A stretch of 64,000 nt of DNA from Pseudeuparius sepicola. Its lineage: Eukaryota; Arthropoda; Insecta; Coleoptera; Anthribidae. The stretch covers positions 35,371,787 through 35,435,786 of the forward strand of contig OY987298.1 of assembly GCA_963920635.1 (NCBI GenBank), written 5' to 3'. A model generated the notes under the pieces. That model saw nothing but the letters and a program-made list of their open reading frames with translations. It was not told the origin of the DNA and ran no database searches. Shown in pieces: positions 45,064-56,429 of the stretch (positions within the stretch are counted from its first letter, which is position 1; each line of letters opens with the position of its first letter). Made by a program: the position numbers and the translations under genes.

Positions 45064-45817
45064 AATGTTAATGAAACTGGGTACCAATAGATATCTCCAT
45101 TTCAACTCCAATCATCATATTACTGTTAAAAAAGGAGTAATTAAAAGTTTGTATGACAGGGCTAGAACGATTTATTCTAATAACACAAAATTTGAGGAGG
45201 AAATTAAACATATAAAATATGTTCTTGAGAAGAATAGTTATCCTATTGAAATTGTTGAGCAAGTTTTTCAGGATTGCCAACAAACTAGCAATGCTAATAG
45301 AATTAGAGAAATAAATCTGGTGGACCGACCAGTAAATTTAATTATTCCTTATATTCCTGGACTATCAGATAAGCTAAAACGCATAGGCAATCGTTTTAAT
45401 GTCAGAACAGTATTTAAAACTAAAAATACACTAAGATCGATGCTAGTTAAAACGAAACCATTTAATGAGGTACAAAGTTCAAAAAATTGCATTTATAAAA
45501 TTCCTTGTGAATGTGGAAAGTTCTATATTGGGGAGACTTGTAGGCCATTTAACGTTCGTTTAAAAGAACATAAAAAATATATCAGGCAAAATCAAATTTC
45601 TAAGTCAAAAATATGTGAACATTCTTTTAATAACAATCATAGGATATTGTGGGATAGGTCCAAACCAATTCTCAAAGAGGAAGTAGGAAATAGACGAAAA
45701 ATTAAAGAATCTGCATTTATTCTAGGAAATACGGACAACTGTGTTGCTGAATGTTCAGTGGAATTCAGTAAAATATTATTGCCACTTATTCAAAGAGAAA
45801 TTAGTATAGATAATTAG
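45053..45817 (+). CDS. Penelope-like element: RT thumb remnant plus GIY-YIG endonuclease
   Basis: An intact 254-codon frame; the first ATG is at 45065, and the codons before it belong to the repeat arm. Residues 9-38 (GTNRYLHFNSNHHITVKKG, VIKSLYDRA) match the C-terminal end of Penelope-like reverse transcriptases, where R-Y-L-x-F-x-S-N-H-P precedes K-x-x-V-I-x-x-L-x-x-R-A. Residues 146-175 are the GIY-YIG nuclease signature: CIYKIPCECGKFYIGETCRP, FNVRLKEHKKYI, with the catalytic arginine region at 164-169. ICEHSFNNNHRILWD (187-201) and the later E-S (219) complete the fold. The reverse transcriptase palm and fingers are absent, so it cannot transpose alone. The frame has no stop, which is notable for a 5'-truncated copy. 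Confidence 0.88.
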   Translation: MSREMLMKLGTNRYLHFNSNHHITVKKGVIKSLYDRARTIYSNNTKFEEEIKHIKYVLEKNSYPIEIVEQVFQDCQQTSNANRIREINLVDRPVNLIIPYIPGLSDKLKRIGNRFNVRTVFKTKNTLRSMLVKTKPFNEVQSSKNCIYKIPCECGKFYIGETCRPFNVRLKEHKKYIRQNQISKSKICEHSFNNNHRILWDRSKPILKEEVGNRRKIKESAFILGNTDNCVAECSVEFSKILLPLIQREISIDN

Positions 45818-45912
45818 ATAGAACACAGGGTACAATATCAGGCAGGTGGCATAGGCTATTGTTTATGTTGTCATGACATTTTTACCTGAAATTTATTAAT
45901 CTGTCACTTCAC

Positions 45913-46151
45913 TTTGACGTGGCAAGATCTTTGAGAAAGGAGGAAGATTTATTCTCCGAAAGCTCAGAAAACAAATTTGTTGAAGTTATTTTTTGAGTTA
46001 CATGTTTAAAGTTTCGTTCATTCACTGTTAAGAATTTATGAATTTTCCAGGCAACTTGAAAAAGTTGTCTTTCGATCAGTTTGGTGGCGACAAACCCAAT
46101 TAAAAATTAAATGGATCTATTTGCGCCACAAATAAATTTTAGAAAATATAT
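45913..46151 (+). repeat. Penelope-like element 3' region (also at 60677-60921)
   Basis: agatttattctccgaaagct, aaacaaatttgttgaag, attttttgagttaca, gttaagaatt-atgaattttccaggcaa and cacaaataaattttagaaaa match 60677-60921 in the same orientation. It starts about 95 bases after the nuclease stop codon, so it is probably the 3' untranslated part of the element. Confidence 0.75.
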
Positions 46152-46220
46152 AGGTACCAATTAATTTTATTGGACAGTGATTGGTTAATAAGCAAGTATC
46201 CAAGTATGTATTTTCTTTAC

Positions 46221-46376
46221 AATTTGCGCGACAAGCTTTTTTATATATAAAAACTTGTCGCAATTTGGCGAAAACGAAAACCTAGACTTATTTTATTTTA
46301 TTCATTTTAGTACATGGCTTAAATGAAAGCTGGTTTTTAAAAAGGTTTTTTTAATTTGATTTTTTTAGATTTTTTT
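46221..46376. repeat. Right inverted arm flanking the Penelope-like fragment
   Basis: Inverse of 44921-45063. Its inner end carries a small hairpin: cgacaagc and acttgtcg separated by a TA-rich loop (46229-46260). Confidence 0.8.
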
Positions 46377-46652
46377 TTGTTATTATAGGACAATACATAG
46401 AAGTTGTTTTATTTTGGGAGTATTTTTTTTTGTTGTTTTTGACAGTGACAGTACAAGTTTTCATGTAGGTATTATTTGTCTCGTTGGTTTATTAAAAATA
46501 TGAAAATATAAGAGTAATTGTTTTCTTTTCCCATTTTTGTTTCAGATATGAACTAAAATTGCGATAAAAAATATTGAAATGTTGACTGAGAAAAAAAAAA
46601 TTTTAGGTGCCCCCCCCTGTTTCTGAAGTCACGCGACGCCACTGCCCAATAG

Positions 46653-47565
46653 AAAAGTTGATCTGACAAACGCATTATTCTTCTAAACTATTCCTCGTAA
46701 GTACTTAATTTAAAATTAGGTGACGCTTTATAGTCATACCTTATATACCTAATGTAGAATTAAATGCATTTGCCTTTCCTTAACGTTCACACTATTTAAT
46801 CAAAACTGCAAGATTTGGAATTACAACCGCCCCCCCCCCCCCCCCGATTTTATTACTAGTTACACATTTCGTGATAGTCGACAAATAAATACTAATAAAA
46901 TTATAACACTTCTTGAAAACATAGATATGCAACCTACTATAAAGGATACAGGATATAAACAGTGACTAGAATAACTGCAAAAAAAATCAATATTCAAAAC
47001 CTAAAGGGAAGAAATATGAACAACATCTCTGAAAATTCTTGATAAAAAGATAAGTTTAAATTTTATTTTGAAATAACTCTTTCAAAAATCGAAATTTGCA
47101 GAACATTTTGTGTCCGGGGGTTTCTTGGTACGAGGATTAAATGCGAAACCAATTTTCGTTTTTGGTATATAGGGAGTTTCACAGATAAGTTAGCAGTTTT
47201 TTTACCTATTAAAGTTGCGGGCCGTCTTTTTATCGAAGTGTTATATTTTTCTTAAAAAAATTAACTAAACTGCATAAAAAAATGTCCTCTTATGTCACTA
47301 TGCCTAAAAAAATTAAGGTTCATACAGTATAATAGTAGAATAGCGCACTCTCCAGCTGATCTATGCATAATATATGCAGGCAAGTTTATTGATTTAGAGC
47401 GATATTTGAGGTAGAAATAAGAGAAACTTATACAAATTCTCGGCTCTGCCACTTTTCTATTATTGACACTTTTTCTTTATTTCCTTTATTTTTATGTTTC
47501 ATTAGAACTAATCCACAATTCATATTGGTACAATATACACAAGGAAATTTCGATTATATAATAAT
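46653..47565. other. Non-coding spacer with a C run
   Basis: A run of about 17 C at 46830-46846 preceded by acaaccg looks like the end of another hAT-type remnant, but no partner end is visible. Otherwise AT-rich DNA downstream of the NHL gene. Confidence 0.4.
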
Positions 47566-47571
47566 TTTATT
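47566..47571 (-). promoter_or_regulatory. Candidate polyadenylation signal of the NHL gene
   Basis: AATAAA on the minus strand, about 130 bases downstream of the stop codon at 47701. The distance is suitable for a short 3' UTR. Confidence 0.45.
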
Positions 47572-47700
47572 TTGAACTGGTATACAAACATTTTTACAGT
47601 TTTTTAAATAAACTTCAAATCAATATTTACAAACATTAAGTATTTCAAAAATAATACAATGAATTATACCCACAAAATGTAGCGGACAATCGAAATTATT

Positions 47701-48963
47701 TCAAACAATAAAAATACCATTTACACAGGCAGCAATAATATGTTCGTCAGGCGAAAAACAAATCCCGGTGGGTTTTACGAAGTTCCTAGTGGTCTGAATG
47801 AAGTTCACCAAATTCCCGTTTTCTGCAAATGCTTGCAACTTACTGTTTCCATAACTTGACACGATGATAAGTCCGTTGCCAGCAACGAAAACGCCTTGCG
47901 GGTTGAAAATACTCCACCTACGGATTTTCCTTGCGATTTTATAATGACATATATCAACTACATACAAACAGTTGTTCTCTGCATCGCAAACAACTATGCT
48001 CCCTGTCGCTACAAACGCAATTCCAGTCAAAGAAACTGGCTGAAAGAACTGAAACTTCTTGAGGTACCTTCCATGTAGGTCAAATAGTTGAATCCTGTTG
48101 TTGCCGCTATCGGAAACTAATACTTCGTCTAATTCATTGATAGAAACGCCGAAAGGATAATACAACTGGCCGTTGTATTTACCTTTCTTCCCAAACATCC
48201 TGACCAAGTCTCCGCTGATCGTGAAGACTTGGATGCGATGGTTATCCTTATCTACCACAAAGATATTCCCATTGGAACATAATGCTAGTCCTGTTGGCTT
48301 GTTGAACTCTCCAGGCAACGCACCAAGAATCCCAAAGGATAACTTCAGCACCCCCAACTTGCTGAACACTTGGATCCGGTGGTTGTAGGTGTCAGCTATG
48401 ATAATGTTGCCGACCACATCGCAGCAGATGCCCCACGGTCTATGTAGTTGTCCTTGTCCCGTACCCACAGCTGAGAATAGTAGTCGAGGTGTGAAGACGG
48501 GCGTCTGTCTGTAAGGCAGATAGCTGCATTCGTCCAACAACCTTCTGGTGAGGTATCTTCTCTGTCGCTCCAAATACTGCTTGCGCCGTACCGGAAGCTT
48601 GTTTCCTGGATCTGCGGCGTTTCTATTTATCTCAATCAGTTGTGCTAAAATCCTCCTGGTATGCTTCCTCTTGGTTTCAGCTCCACAGTTTTCTGCTTCT
48701 TGTATGTAGTCGACTTTGTGCTGGTGATGGTTTTGCAGATAACACGAGGTGCAGAGTTCGCGGGAGCAGTTGAAACAATAGAGTTTCTTGAAATATCTGT
48801 GTTCGTGACAATATTCAAACTTGAGGCGGTCTTCGATGGTCCAAACGGTTGTGGTTGATTTCTCAGCACTGTCATTTTCACATAGAACTTTGGTGACGCA
48901 ACTGAGGACGACTGGTGAGTCAAAAACGTCTAGCGCACTGATTGTATACTCGCACACTGCCAT
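47701..48963 (-). CDS. Intronless TRIM-NHL-like protein: B-box zinc finger plus six NHL repeats
   Basis: 420 codons, ATG at 48961-48963 with an in-frame TAA two codons upstream, stop at 47701. Residues 52-82 form a textbook B-box type 2: C52-x2-H55-x7-C63-x2-C66-x4-C71-x2-C74, then H79/H80 and H82. Residues about 170-420 are six NHL repeats, a six-bladed propeller: GQLHRPWGICCDVVGNIIIA, GEFNKPTGLALCSNGNIFVV, GQLYYPFGVSINELDEVLVS, and three more diverged blades. The first three carry N-H/N-R-I-Q-V/L-F. The closest remembered relatives are TRIM71/LIN-41/Wech-type proteins, which bind RNA stem-loops with the propeller and repress mRNAs. Unlike TRIM71 it has no RING, no clear coiled coil (only a basic Arg/Lys helix around 98-142) and no filamin domain, so no E3 ligase function is predicted. 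The lack of introns suggests a retrocopy or a lineage-specific intronless paralogue; the intact frame and conserved zinc ligands argue for function. Confidence 0.9.
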   Translation of the reverse strand: MAVCEYTISALDVFDSPVVLSCVTKVLCENDSAEKSTTTVWTIEDRLKFEYCHEHRYFKKLYCFNCSRELCTSCYLQNHHQHKVDYIQEAENCGAETKRKHTRRILAQLIEINRNAADPGNKLPVRRKQYLERQRRYLTRRLLDECSYLPYRQTPVFTPRLLFSAVGTGQGQLHRPWGICCDVVGNIIIADTYNHRIQVFSKLGVLKLSFGILGALPGEFNKPTGLALCSNGNIFVVDKDNHRIQVFTISGDLVRMFGKKGKYNGQLYYPFGVSINELDEVLVSDSGNNRIQLFDLHGRYLKKFQFFQPVSLTGIAFVATGSIVVCDAENNCLYVVDICHYKIARKIRRWSIFNPQGVFVAGNGLIIVSSYGNSKLQAFAENGNLVNFIQTTRNFVKPTGICFSPDEHIIAACVNGIFIV

Positions 48964-50073
48964 TTCTTAATGTTGTCAATAAGTAGATTTATCAAACTAA
49001 TAATGAATTGTGATATCTTGGGAGTAGGTATATATACCAAACGAAGCCTAAGATTAGTCAATTAAAATTGGATTGGTATTTAAATTGTATCTATAATGCC
49101 AAAATTATTCAGAATTATTAATGCAGGTATGGAGCTGTGTCCGATTTTATAATGCCCTTGTAATTTGTAAAATTAAGTACTTACATCTTGTTTAAACGAA
49201 TAGTAGGTACCTGGTCAAAATGTTTAATTTACATATTAGATTACTTGCAGCACTTTAATTTATATACATTAAATTTTCTATACTGGGAAAATTCAGAAGT
49301 TATATATAATATACTTATACTTATTGAAGGAAAGTTGCTATTACTATAATAGCAGTTACCTCTGATAATTATTTCGACATTCTGGGCCTACTTTAATAAT
49401 CTTCAATGAATTTATTGGGAGAAAAGTTGTCTAAAATAATTCTAAAGAGTTTCGTTTCCACAGTAATTTTATTTTATTTTTTTTTTCAAATTTTAGAAAA
49501 TCAAAGTAGGTCTCGGCATGAGAAACCCTTCCCATCGCCGCATCGATCAAGCCACTTTGACAAATTCGATGTTAAAAATTAAGAACGATACGGATATCAA
49601 CATTTCTAAGTTTCTAAAGTTGAGAGCTTTCTGGAAAAAGAAAAATGTAGGATAATTTTTGGCAGAAGCGCCAAACTATACATATTTACTAGGCAAAGTT
49701 ATATTTTAAAAGTATCAGTTATTTATTGCTTTCTAATGTATTTATTATTTTGTTAGGTTGTACATACAGGGTGAGTTACATAGGCCGCGTACGGAGCAAT
49801 ATTTATCAGATAATGAGATAATATACAAAAATGCGTATTTTAATGAAAATATGTTAAAATGTAAAACAATTTATTTTTAATTTTATAACACCCGTCAATA
49901 TCAGCTAACATATTTTTATATTACAAAATAATAATATACAAAGTTTTATATTTAATCATTTGCTTTTTACTATTTATTAAATTCGTTTAATTAAATTTTG
50001 ATTTATTCTATTGTAATATATACATTTTAAATATAAAGAACCCCGCACCAAATACAGGGGAAAATGGCTCTCT
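48964..50073. other. Upstream region of the NHL gene, nothing recognised
   Basis: AT-rich DNA. No TATA box or initiator could be chosen with confidence. gttgtacatacagggtgagt at 49756 is another tacagggtg motif without a paired end. Confidence 0.4.
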
Positions 50074-52202
50074 GCCAATTTTGATAATTTTTTGGGATAT
50101 TGTAGTACAAGTCACTATAAGTTACACGTGCAAGTTTAAATTAGTTTCTATGTCTAGTTTCGGAGATATGAATTTTTGAAAATCATAAAAATGACTGTTT
50201 TGCTAAAACATAGTAAGGTTCACTTATCCAAAAGTATTACTTTTTAGATGATTAGTAACAAAATAATAGCATTGCTGGTTTAAAGGAAGTCAAGTGACAT
50301 GTCAGTCAGTCGGTCGTTAAGACAAGAGAAGCCGCCTATTGTACAGGGTGGGTCAAAAATAGCGACAATTTAGCATATTTCGCCAATTTTTATCATTGGT
50401 CCCAATTAGTGGGACTGAGCATTTTTCATTAAAAATGTCTCTATTGAGAATCTTTTCTTATGACAAGAATAATTTTCTTTAAAAGTTTTGACTTTCTTCC
50501 AAAACACTAATTTTTTAAAAATGTTTGTTTTTTATACTCCATGTTTTTAACATTTGTCACTTAAAACGGCCTTTTTGATATAATAAATCAGCTTTGAAGT
50601 CAAAACTACTTAAGGAAGACTTATAGTAATTGCTTAATATGATTATCTACAAAAAGTTACAATCGCATTTTATACAGGGGGTGTTTACAAATATTAGTTG
50701 AAATAGGTTTTACCCCTAATATATTATAAATATGTTTGTTAATTATTCTTGAATGGATCTGCCAATTTGAATCATATATTTCAGTTATACTTTAAAGTAA
50801 ATTGCCCTACACTCATGTAAGTTTCATTAATTTTCTATGTCTGGTTTTTGAAATATAAATATTGAAAATTGAGATTCTATAGAAAATATTATCCAATCTT
50901 ATTTCTAATAATATGATCTTGTAGCGCAAAACAATTGCGCCGTTAAAAACCGCTTGACCATAAACCGTGCGTGACTATTATAGATATGCGGTTTTCCACC
51001 TACTTTACGAAAAATTCGGTGTCCAGATCCATATAAGTTGTACCTACTCTACGCTTCGTGGCGATTCCACGAATATCTATGAATAGTAATTATCAACCCT
51101 CCCCCCAGAAGCTTTAGTTAGCTTATAAGGTATCATTGGGCGTCCAGTTAGGTATTATTATTATTATTTGGTAGTAGTAGCGGGGAGGGTTGATAATTAC
51201 TATTTATAGATATTCGTGGAATCGTCACGAAGCGTAGAATGGGTACGACTTATTATATGGATCTGGACACCGAATTTTCGTAAAGTAGGTGGAAAACCGT
51301 ATATCTATAATAGTCACGCACGGTTTATGGTCAAGCGGTTTTTAACGGCGCAATTGTTTTGCGCTACAAGATCATATTATTAGAAATAAGATTGGATAAT
51401 ATTTTCTATAGAATCTCAATTTTCAATATTTATATTTCAAAAACCAGACATAGAAAATTAATGAAACTTACATAAGTGTAGGGCAATTTACTTTAAAGTA
51501 TAACTGAAATATATTATTCAAATTGGCAGATCCATTCAAGAATAATTAACAAACATATTTAAAATATATTAGGGGTAAAACCTATTTCAACTAATATTTG
51601 TAAACACCCCCTGTATAAAATGCGATTGTAACTTTTTGTAGATAATCATATTAAGCAATTACTATAAGTCTTCCTTAAGTAGTTTTGGCTTCAAAGCTGA
51701 TTTATTGTATCAAAAAGGCCGTTTTAAGTGACAAATGTTAAAAACATGAGGTATAAAAAGAAACTTTTTAAAAAAAATTAGTGTTTTGGAAGAAAGTCAA
51801 AACTTTTAAAGAAAATTATTCTTGTCATAAGAAAAGATTCTCAATAGAGACATTTTTAATGGAAAATGCTCAGTCCCACTAATTGGGACCAATGATAAAA
51901 ATTGGCGAAATATGCTAAATTGTCGCTATTTTTGCCCCACCCTGTACAATACGTCTTAACGACCGACTGACTGACATGTCACTTGACTTCCTTTAAACCA
52001 GCAATGCTATTATTTTGTTACTAATCATCTAGAAAGTAATACTTTTGGATAAGTGAACCTTACTATGTTTTAGCAAAACAGCCATTTTTATGATTTTCAA
52101 AAATGCATATCTCCGAAACTAGACATAGAAACTAATTTAAACTTGCACGTGTAACTTATAGTGACTTGTACTACAATATCCCAAAAAATTATCAAAATTG
52201 GC
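50074..52202. mobile_element. 2.13-kb near-perfect palindrome (fold-back element)
   Basis: Left arm about 50074-51105, right arm about 51182-52202, spacer about 77 bases. Outer ends gccaattttgataatttttt and the inverse aaaaaattatcaaaattggc. The arms are inverse over about 1.03 kb with few differences (gggtcaaaaatagcg versus cgctatttttgcccc; tttttaaaaatgtttg versus aagaaactttttaaaa). Inner ends are aattatcaaccctcccc and ggggagggttgataatt. Within the arms, tgtacagggtggg (50341) and ccaccctgtaca (51946) form the ends of a TACAGGGTG-type unit. No target duplication was recognised and there is no coding content. A transcript would fold into a kilobase-long double-stranded RNA. Confidence 0.93.
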
Positions 52203-53984
52203 ATATTTTACCGATGAATAAGAGCATTTAATAACATTCCAGTGTATTAAACGCAAGTAATTAAATTTTCAAAATCCAAATTTTTTAAATAAAAATAATA
52301 TATTGTAGAGGGGCGCGCCTTTGGGCCTGGTGCCTGGTATCTTAATTTGAGCTGGTGTCGCACTTTCGTTGCGTAAACAGCTATGATCAGTTAGAGCAGG
52401 TGCGTGTAAAGTAGCGAAATATACGTCTCCCTATTTTCGAATAGTAAGTGAAAATATTTGAAAATAAGTTTTTCATAATGTTATCGGCATTATTGTGCTC
52501 TATGGACTCAAGAAGATGTGTGGTGAATTAAGTTAGCCTTCTTTGACTGTTCCTGTGATGGTGCGCATTCCTTTTTTATGTAATGGGCCAGTGCCAGTAA
52601 GACTCATTATATCCAATAGCCAATACTTAGTAGATTGGAGAGAATAGAGATTTACCATGTATGCATATTAATAAAAGTGCGTTTTTCTATTTATTCGATA
52701 GTATCGATAAAAATCGTTATTTTTTAAAAATGTTCCAAAGGCAGTTTGTTTATATCTCTTACCATCAGTTTTTATAGCAAATTTCATGAATAAATATGTT
52801 TATTTGGGTAGTTATGCATTTCAACAATAAAAACTACAATTATTTAAATTTGTTGTAAAAACGTTAAAATAAATGGGCATTTCTTAAATGTGAATTTTAT
52901 TATGGATTCCCTTCTATGCAAAAGTGTAAGTGAATACATAAATATTTTTTATTACATTCAAAACCTCTATGCAATTTTTATTTCTCTTATTTTTGGCTTT
53001 CACGGCTGTTGTCCATGTCAGAATGAATTTCTGAGCTGTTGCTCCGTGGTCGATGGAAATCTTCTAGACATTTTGCTAGTCGTAACTGAGAGCATTTTTA
53101 GTGGTGACTCATCCATTGAGGGGTTATAATTGATCATCAAATGCCTAAGTAAGATCTAGTGCCGAACTTACTGGTAATAAGTTGCGATCCAACATAGAAG
53201 ATTTCCATCGACCACGGCGCGACAGCCAGAAAATTTGTTCTCGTATATTAATTTATATTATATATAGAAATATTACCAATTACTATAAAATATATTTAAA
53301 GTAACAATTCAATATTTTCACTACTAATATGCATATATTTCTTTCTGAATATTTGGACGTTATAAATAAATATATGTATATTAAATTTTATAATAAATAA
53401 TACTGAACGCTGGAAAAATATTTTTGAAACTATTATACACTTTATTAATAATGAATGTAACAAATAGTCAAATTAAAATCATGAATATTATATATATGTG
53501 ATATCATCTTAGTTTTTAGATTTAAAACGCACACAAGTTGTTAAACCAAATACCAGTATATTTGCTCTTATAATACAGCCGATATTATAAAAATATTTTG
53601 CTTTGTAAAATATAGTATTGCTGTGCCAAATAGTATTAAATTCCTAATACGTATTATTATTTTTATTTTAGCTTTAAATATATTTTTTCTCCGTGCGGTT
53701 AACAAGAATATGTCTTTTTATTTTTTACAGCTTAAAAGTGACATTTTGACACCTTGTACCAAAAAGAAAATACTCTTTACTAAAATTAAAATATCGGAAT
53801 TTAGAATAATACTGGTACAGGATGGAAAAGTAATTTTGCGGTCGTTCACGGACCAATCACGACGGAATTATAGATACTTTTGTGGCCGCTTATTGGCCAA
53901 TCACAACACACCGTCTAAAAGACTTCCTTTTCTACCATAGGTTGCTGCCTAAAAACGTCTATATTTGAAATTTTTTTTTTTTGA
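52203..53984. other. Non-coding stretch with a 36-bp inverted repeat
   Basis: ctccgtggtcgatggaaatc (53041) and gatttccatcgaccacggcg (53200) are inverse and about 130 bases apart. gaggggcgcgcctttgggcc at 52308 is a small GC-rich patch. The plus-strand frames 52890-53129 and 53623-53940 show no recognised domain and are not called. Confidence 0.4.
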
Positions 53985-54395
53985 AATCGGCAGTGAAGTG
54001 TCTCATAAGCTCAGAAATCGGCACTGAAGTAGCCCATTATTGTACGATTTTTTCAATAAGTAGACCTTGGCGGGATGTAAACATCAAACGTCAGACGCGG
54101 AGCCATCGCCCGTCAAAAGTGACCAAATATTCAAAACCCGGCTAATAAAGGCCCATTTAACTTTTCGTACACATTGCGAAATTGTTACCTATAGCAGCGC
54201 AATTTTTCAGTATAACTATTTTAGTAGGTTTGAATATGAATCTCTTTTACATGGAGGCTTCACAACAGGCAGCAGTTTGGGTTTTCTGTCAGAAAGTGCC
54301 TTGTCTCGTCATACTTAACCCAGGTAGTGCAATCGACAAAGTGTCGGTTCACGGACGGGTGATTCCTTATGATTATTTTTTCGCCTAATAATACA
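53985..54395 (+). repeat. 5S-rRNA-containing dispersed repeat, copy 2
   Basis: Same family as 8290-8790: gtacgattttttcaataagt, tcagacgcggagccatcgcc, cacattgcgaaattgttacc, gcctaataa. The 5S-like part is shortened to aatcgacaaagtgtcggttcacggacgggtg (about 54331-54361), so the tcaagcaacgccgcgcgtag section is deleted. It is not followed by the palindromic unit. Confidence 0.7.
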
Positions 54396-55857
54396 TTTTT
54401 CTTGAAATCGGCATTAAAATGTCCCAAAATCGTCATTAAAAGCACAGAAATCGTACAATAATGTAGCCCCATCGAATTGATAAGTACAATGGAAGTCGCA
54501 CAGGTAACACTTTCATTGTTGTTTGGGGCAGCCAACTCTAGAGAGAGATAGGTTTCAAATGGCAATAAGTAAGACAAGGATGCCTAATGAACGTGTCAGC
54601 TGATTCGGGCAAAGGAGGTATATAGGGATGTTGCATATTAAATTAATGGGCGAATTTAATGGGCATGTTCCGTAATTTTCTTTATTTTATGATCTGTATT
54701 CCGAAATTCGGGGCTTGTTTGTATAGGAATGAGAATTTTTCTATACTATAACCACAATTATGTAAATATTGCACAGAAAAAAGTAGTGAATTGATTAAAA
54801 AATTACCTACATGGCAATTTTATGTACCTGGAAATAAATTGAGACAAATAAAATACAAATTCCAATATAAAAGTTTATTTTAAAATAAAGGCGACAAAAT
54901 ATCTAGGATAAGGTATACATTTTCAACTTTAATTAACTGATTTATTAATTTTAAAATTCAATTTAATAGGAAAAGCATGTAAGACAGGTATAGCTTTTAC
55001 ATATTTTTATAACAATTTTTAATGTTTAGGCATCTAACAAAAAGAATTACAAATAATTACCTTATTAAAGGGACCAGATGAACCTCAAGATTAATTCCAT
55101 CTTTGACTACGAAGAGCTAGGTTCATTAGCACAATATTTTGCCAGTTTTTCCCTTGATAGGAGTTTCTACCATGAGTTGGAAAATAAAAAACTGTAGTAA
55201 TTACATACTTTTTAAGTTTGCGCTGCCCAAAATTATCTATGAAATTGCTCTCAATAAATTGTTGACTACAAATGCAAGTAAATACTTGTAGACAGTACAA
55301 AATTTTTCCTTTTTATTGCTGCAATCTACTTGTCTCTAATATCACCTTATCTCTTGGAAAACTGCAAAGTTATTAGCAAAGATTTTTAAGACTTACGAAT
55401 GAAAAGAAACCCCACTATTCTTATTCTTTCCGCCCCGTTTCGTACATCCAAATACATAACAGGAGTTGATCCTCTTTTTTGTAATTTACAACGAATATAG
55501 CCACATAGCTAAATTAAATTTTCTCTCCGATCTAAAAATAATATTAAACCAAACACCAACTACGAAAACTCAACGCCGTTTTATACGAAACTGCCACCAC
55601 GATACGAACTCAAATCAAATATAAATAATACAATAATAATTACTCCTATTGGGACTTGGGACAGAAGGAAAATTAAAATGACGTTTGACAACGGAACTCG
55701 TTTAAAGCACAGTACACAAAAATAGAAAGTTAGGACACACACCTCTTTTGTGTTATGTGGTTTTTGCCGGAATCAGCTGATTTATTTACTATTTCACTTA
55801 CTCAAGTTTGGCTGCCAGTTTCTCTCTCTACACTCCTTCCATCTACTTGTCAATTCA
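54396..55857. other. Non-coding stretch, nothing recognised
   Basis: Starts with a scrap of the 5S-family 5' region (cttgaaatcggcattaaaat, cccaaaatcgtcattaaaag). The rest is AT-rich and unassigned; the 105-codon minus-strand frame 54260-54577 lies mainly in repeat sequence. Confidence 0.4.
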
Positions 55858-56255
55858 ATGTGTAGCCCATTATTGTACGATTTTTTCAATAAGTAGGCCT
55901 TGGCGAGATGTAAACATCAAATGTCAGACGCGGAGAAATCGCCCGTCAAAAGTGACCAAATATTCAAAACCCGGCCGATAAAGGCTCATTTAACTTTTCG
56001 TACACATTGCGAAATTGTTTCCTATAGAAGCGCAATCCTTCAGTATACATATTTTAGTAAATTTTAAAATCAATAGATTTGTTGTGTAGGCTGCACAAGA
56101 AGCAGCAGTTTGGTTTTTCTGTCAGAAGGTGCCGTACATCATTATGCTTGTCCTAGGTAGAGCGATCGGTAAAGTCAAGCAACGCCGCGCGTAGTCGGTT
56201 CGTGGACGGGTGATCCATTATTATTATTTTCTTGCCTAATAAAACTTTTTTTTCC
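55858..56255 (+). repeat. 5S-rRNA-containing dispersed repeat, copy 3
   Basis: Same family as 8290-8790. The 5S-like part 56160-56215 is well kept: gcgatcggtaaagtcaagca, acgccgcgcgtagtcggttc, gtggacgggtga. Two palindromic units follow immediately (56275-56396 and 56430-56554), as one unit follows copy 1. Confidence 0.72.
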
Positions 56256-56274
56256 GATTTCAAGAAAAATATAA

Positions 56275-56396
56275 TATGTACCTCGGCACTGAAGTTCTTT
56301 TTATGACTCATGTGGTTTATTTGCCTCGGCCAGAGGCCTCAGCAACTAAACTCCACATGAGCCATAAAAAGTTGAACTTCAGTGCCTTGGTACATA
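56275..56396. repeat. 122-bp palindromic unit, copy 3
   Basis: tatgtacctcggcactgaag to cagtgccttggtacata, centre gcctcggccagaggcctc. Adjacent to copy 4, 33 bases away, with the intervening aataactattttccgatttc also seen before copies 1 and 3, so this is a partial tandem duplication. Confidence 0.9.
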
Positions 56397-56429
56397 AATA
56401 ACTATTTTCCGATTTCAAAAAAAATATAA

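Larger units (their letters stand above)
44458..46644. mobile_element. hAT-like frame enclosing a Penelope-like element fragment
   Basis: Ends cagtggcgtcgcgtcggggg (44458) and, in reverse complement, cagtggcgtcgcgtgacttc (46644): 14 matching bases. Flanks are cccaatg (44451-44457) and cccaatag (46645-46652), an 8-bp duplication if one base was lost on the left. G and C runs lie just inside each end. Within the frame are inverted arms at 44921-45063 and 46221-46376, and between them the Penelope-like reading frame 45053-45817. Either a Penelope-like element with inverted pseudo-LTRs inserted into a hAT-type element, or the hAT-type element has taken up the fragment. Confidence 0.75.

Noticed and set aside
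48645..48923. Frames on both strands within 47.9-48.9 kb
   Set aside because: They are shadows of the NHL gene in other frames.
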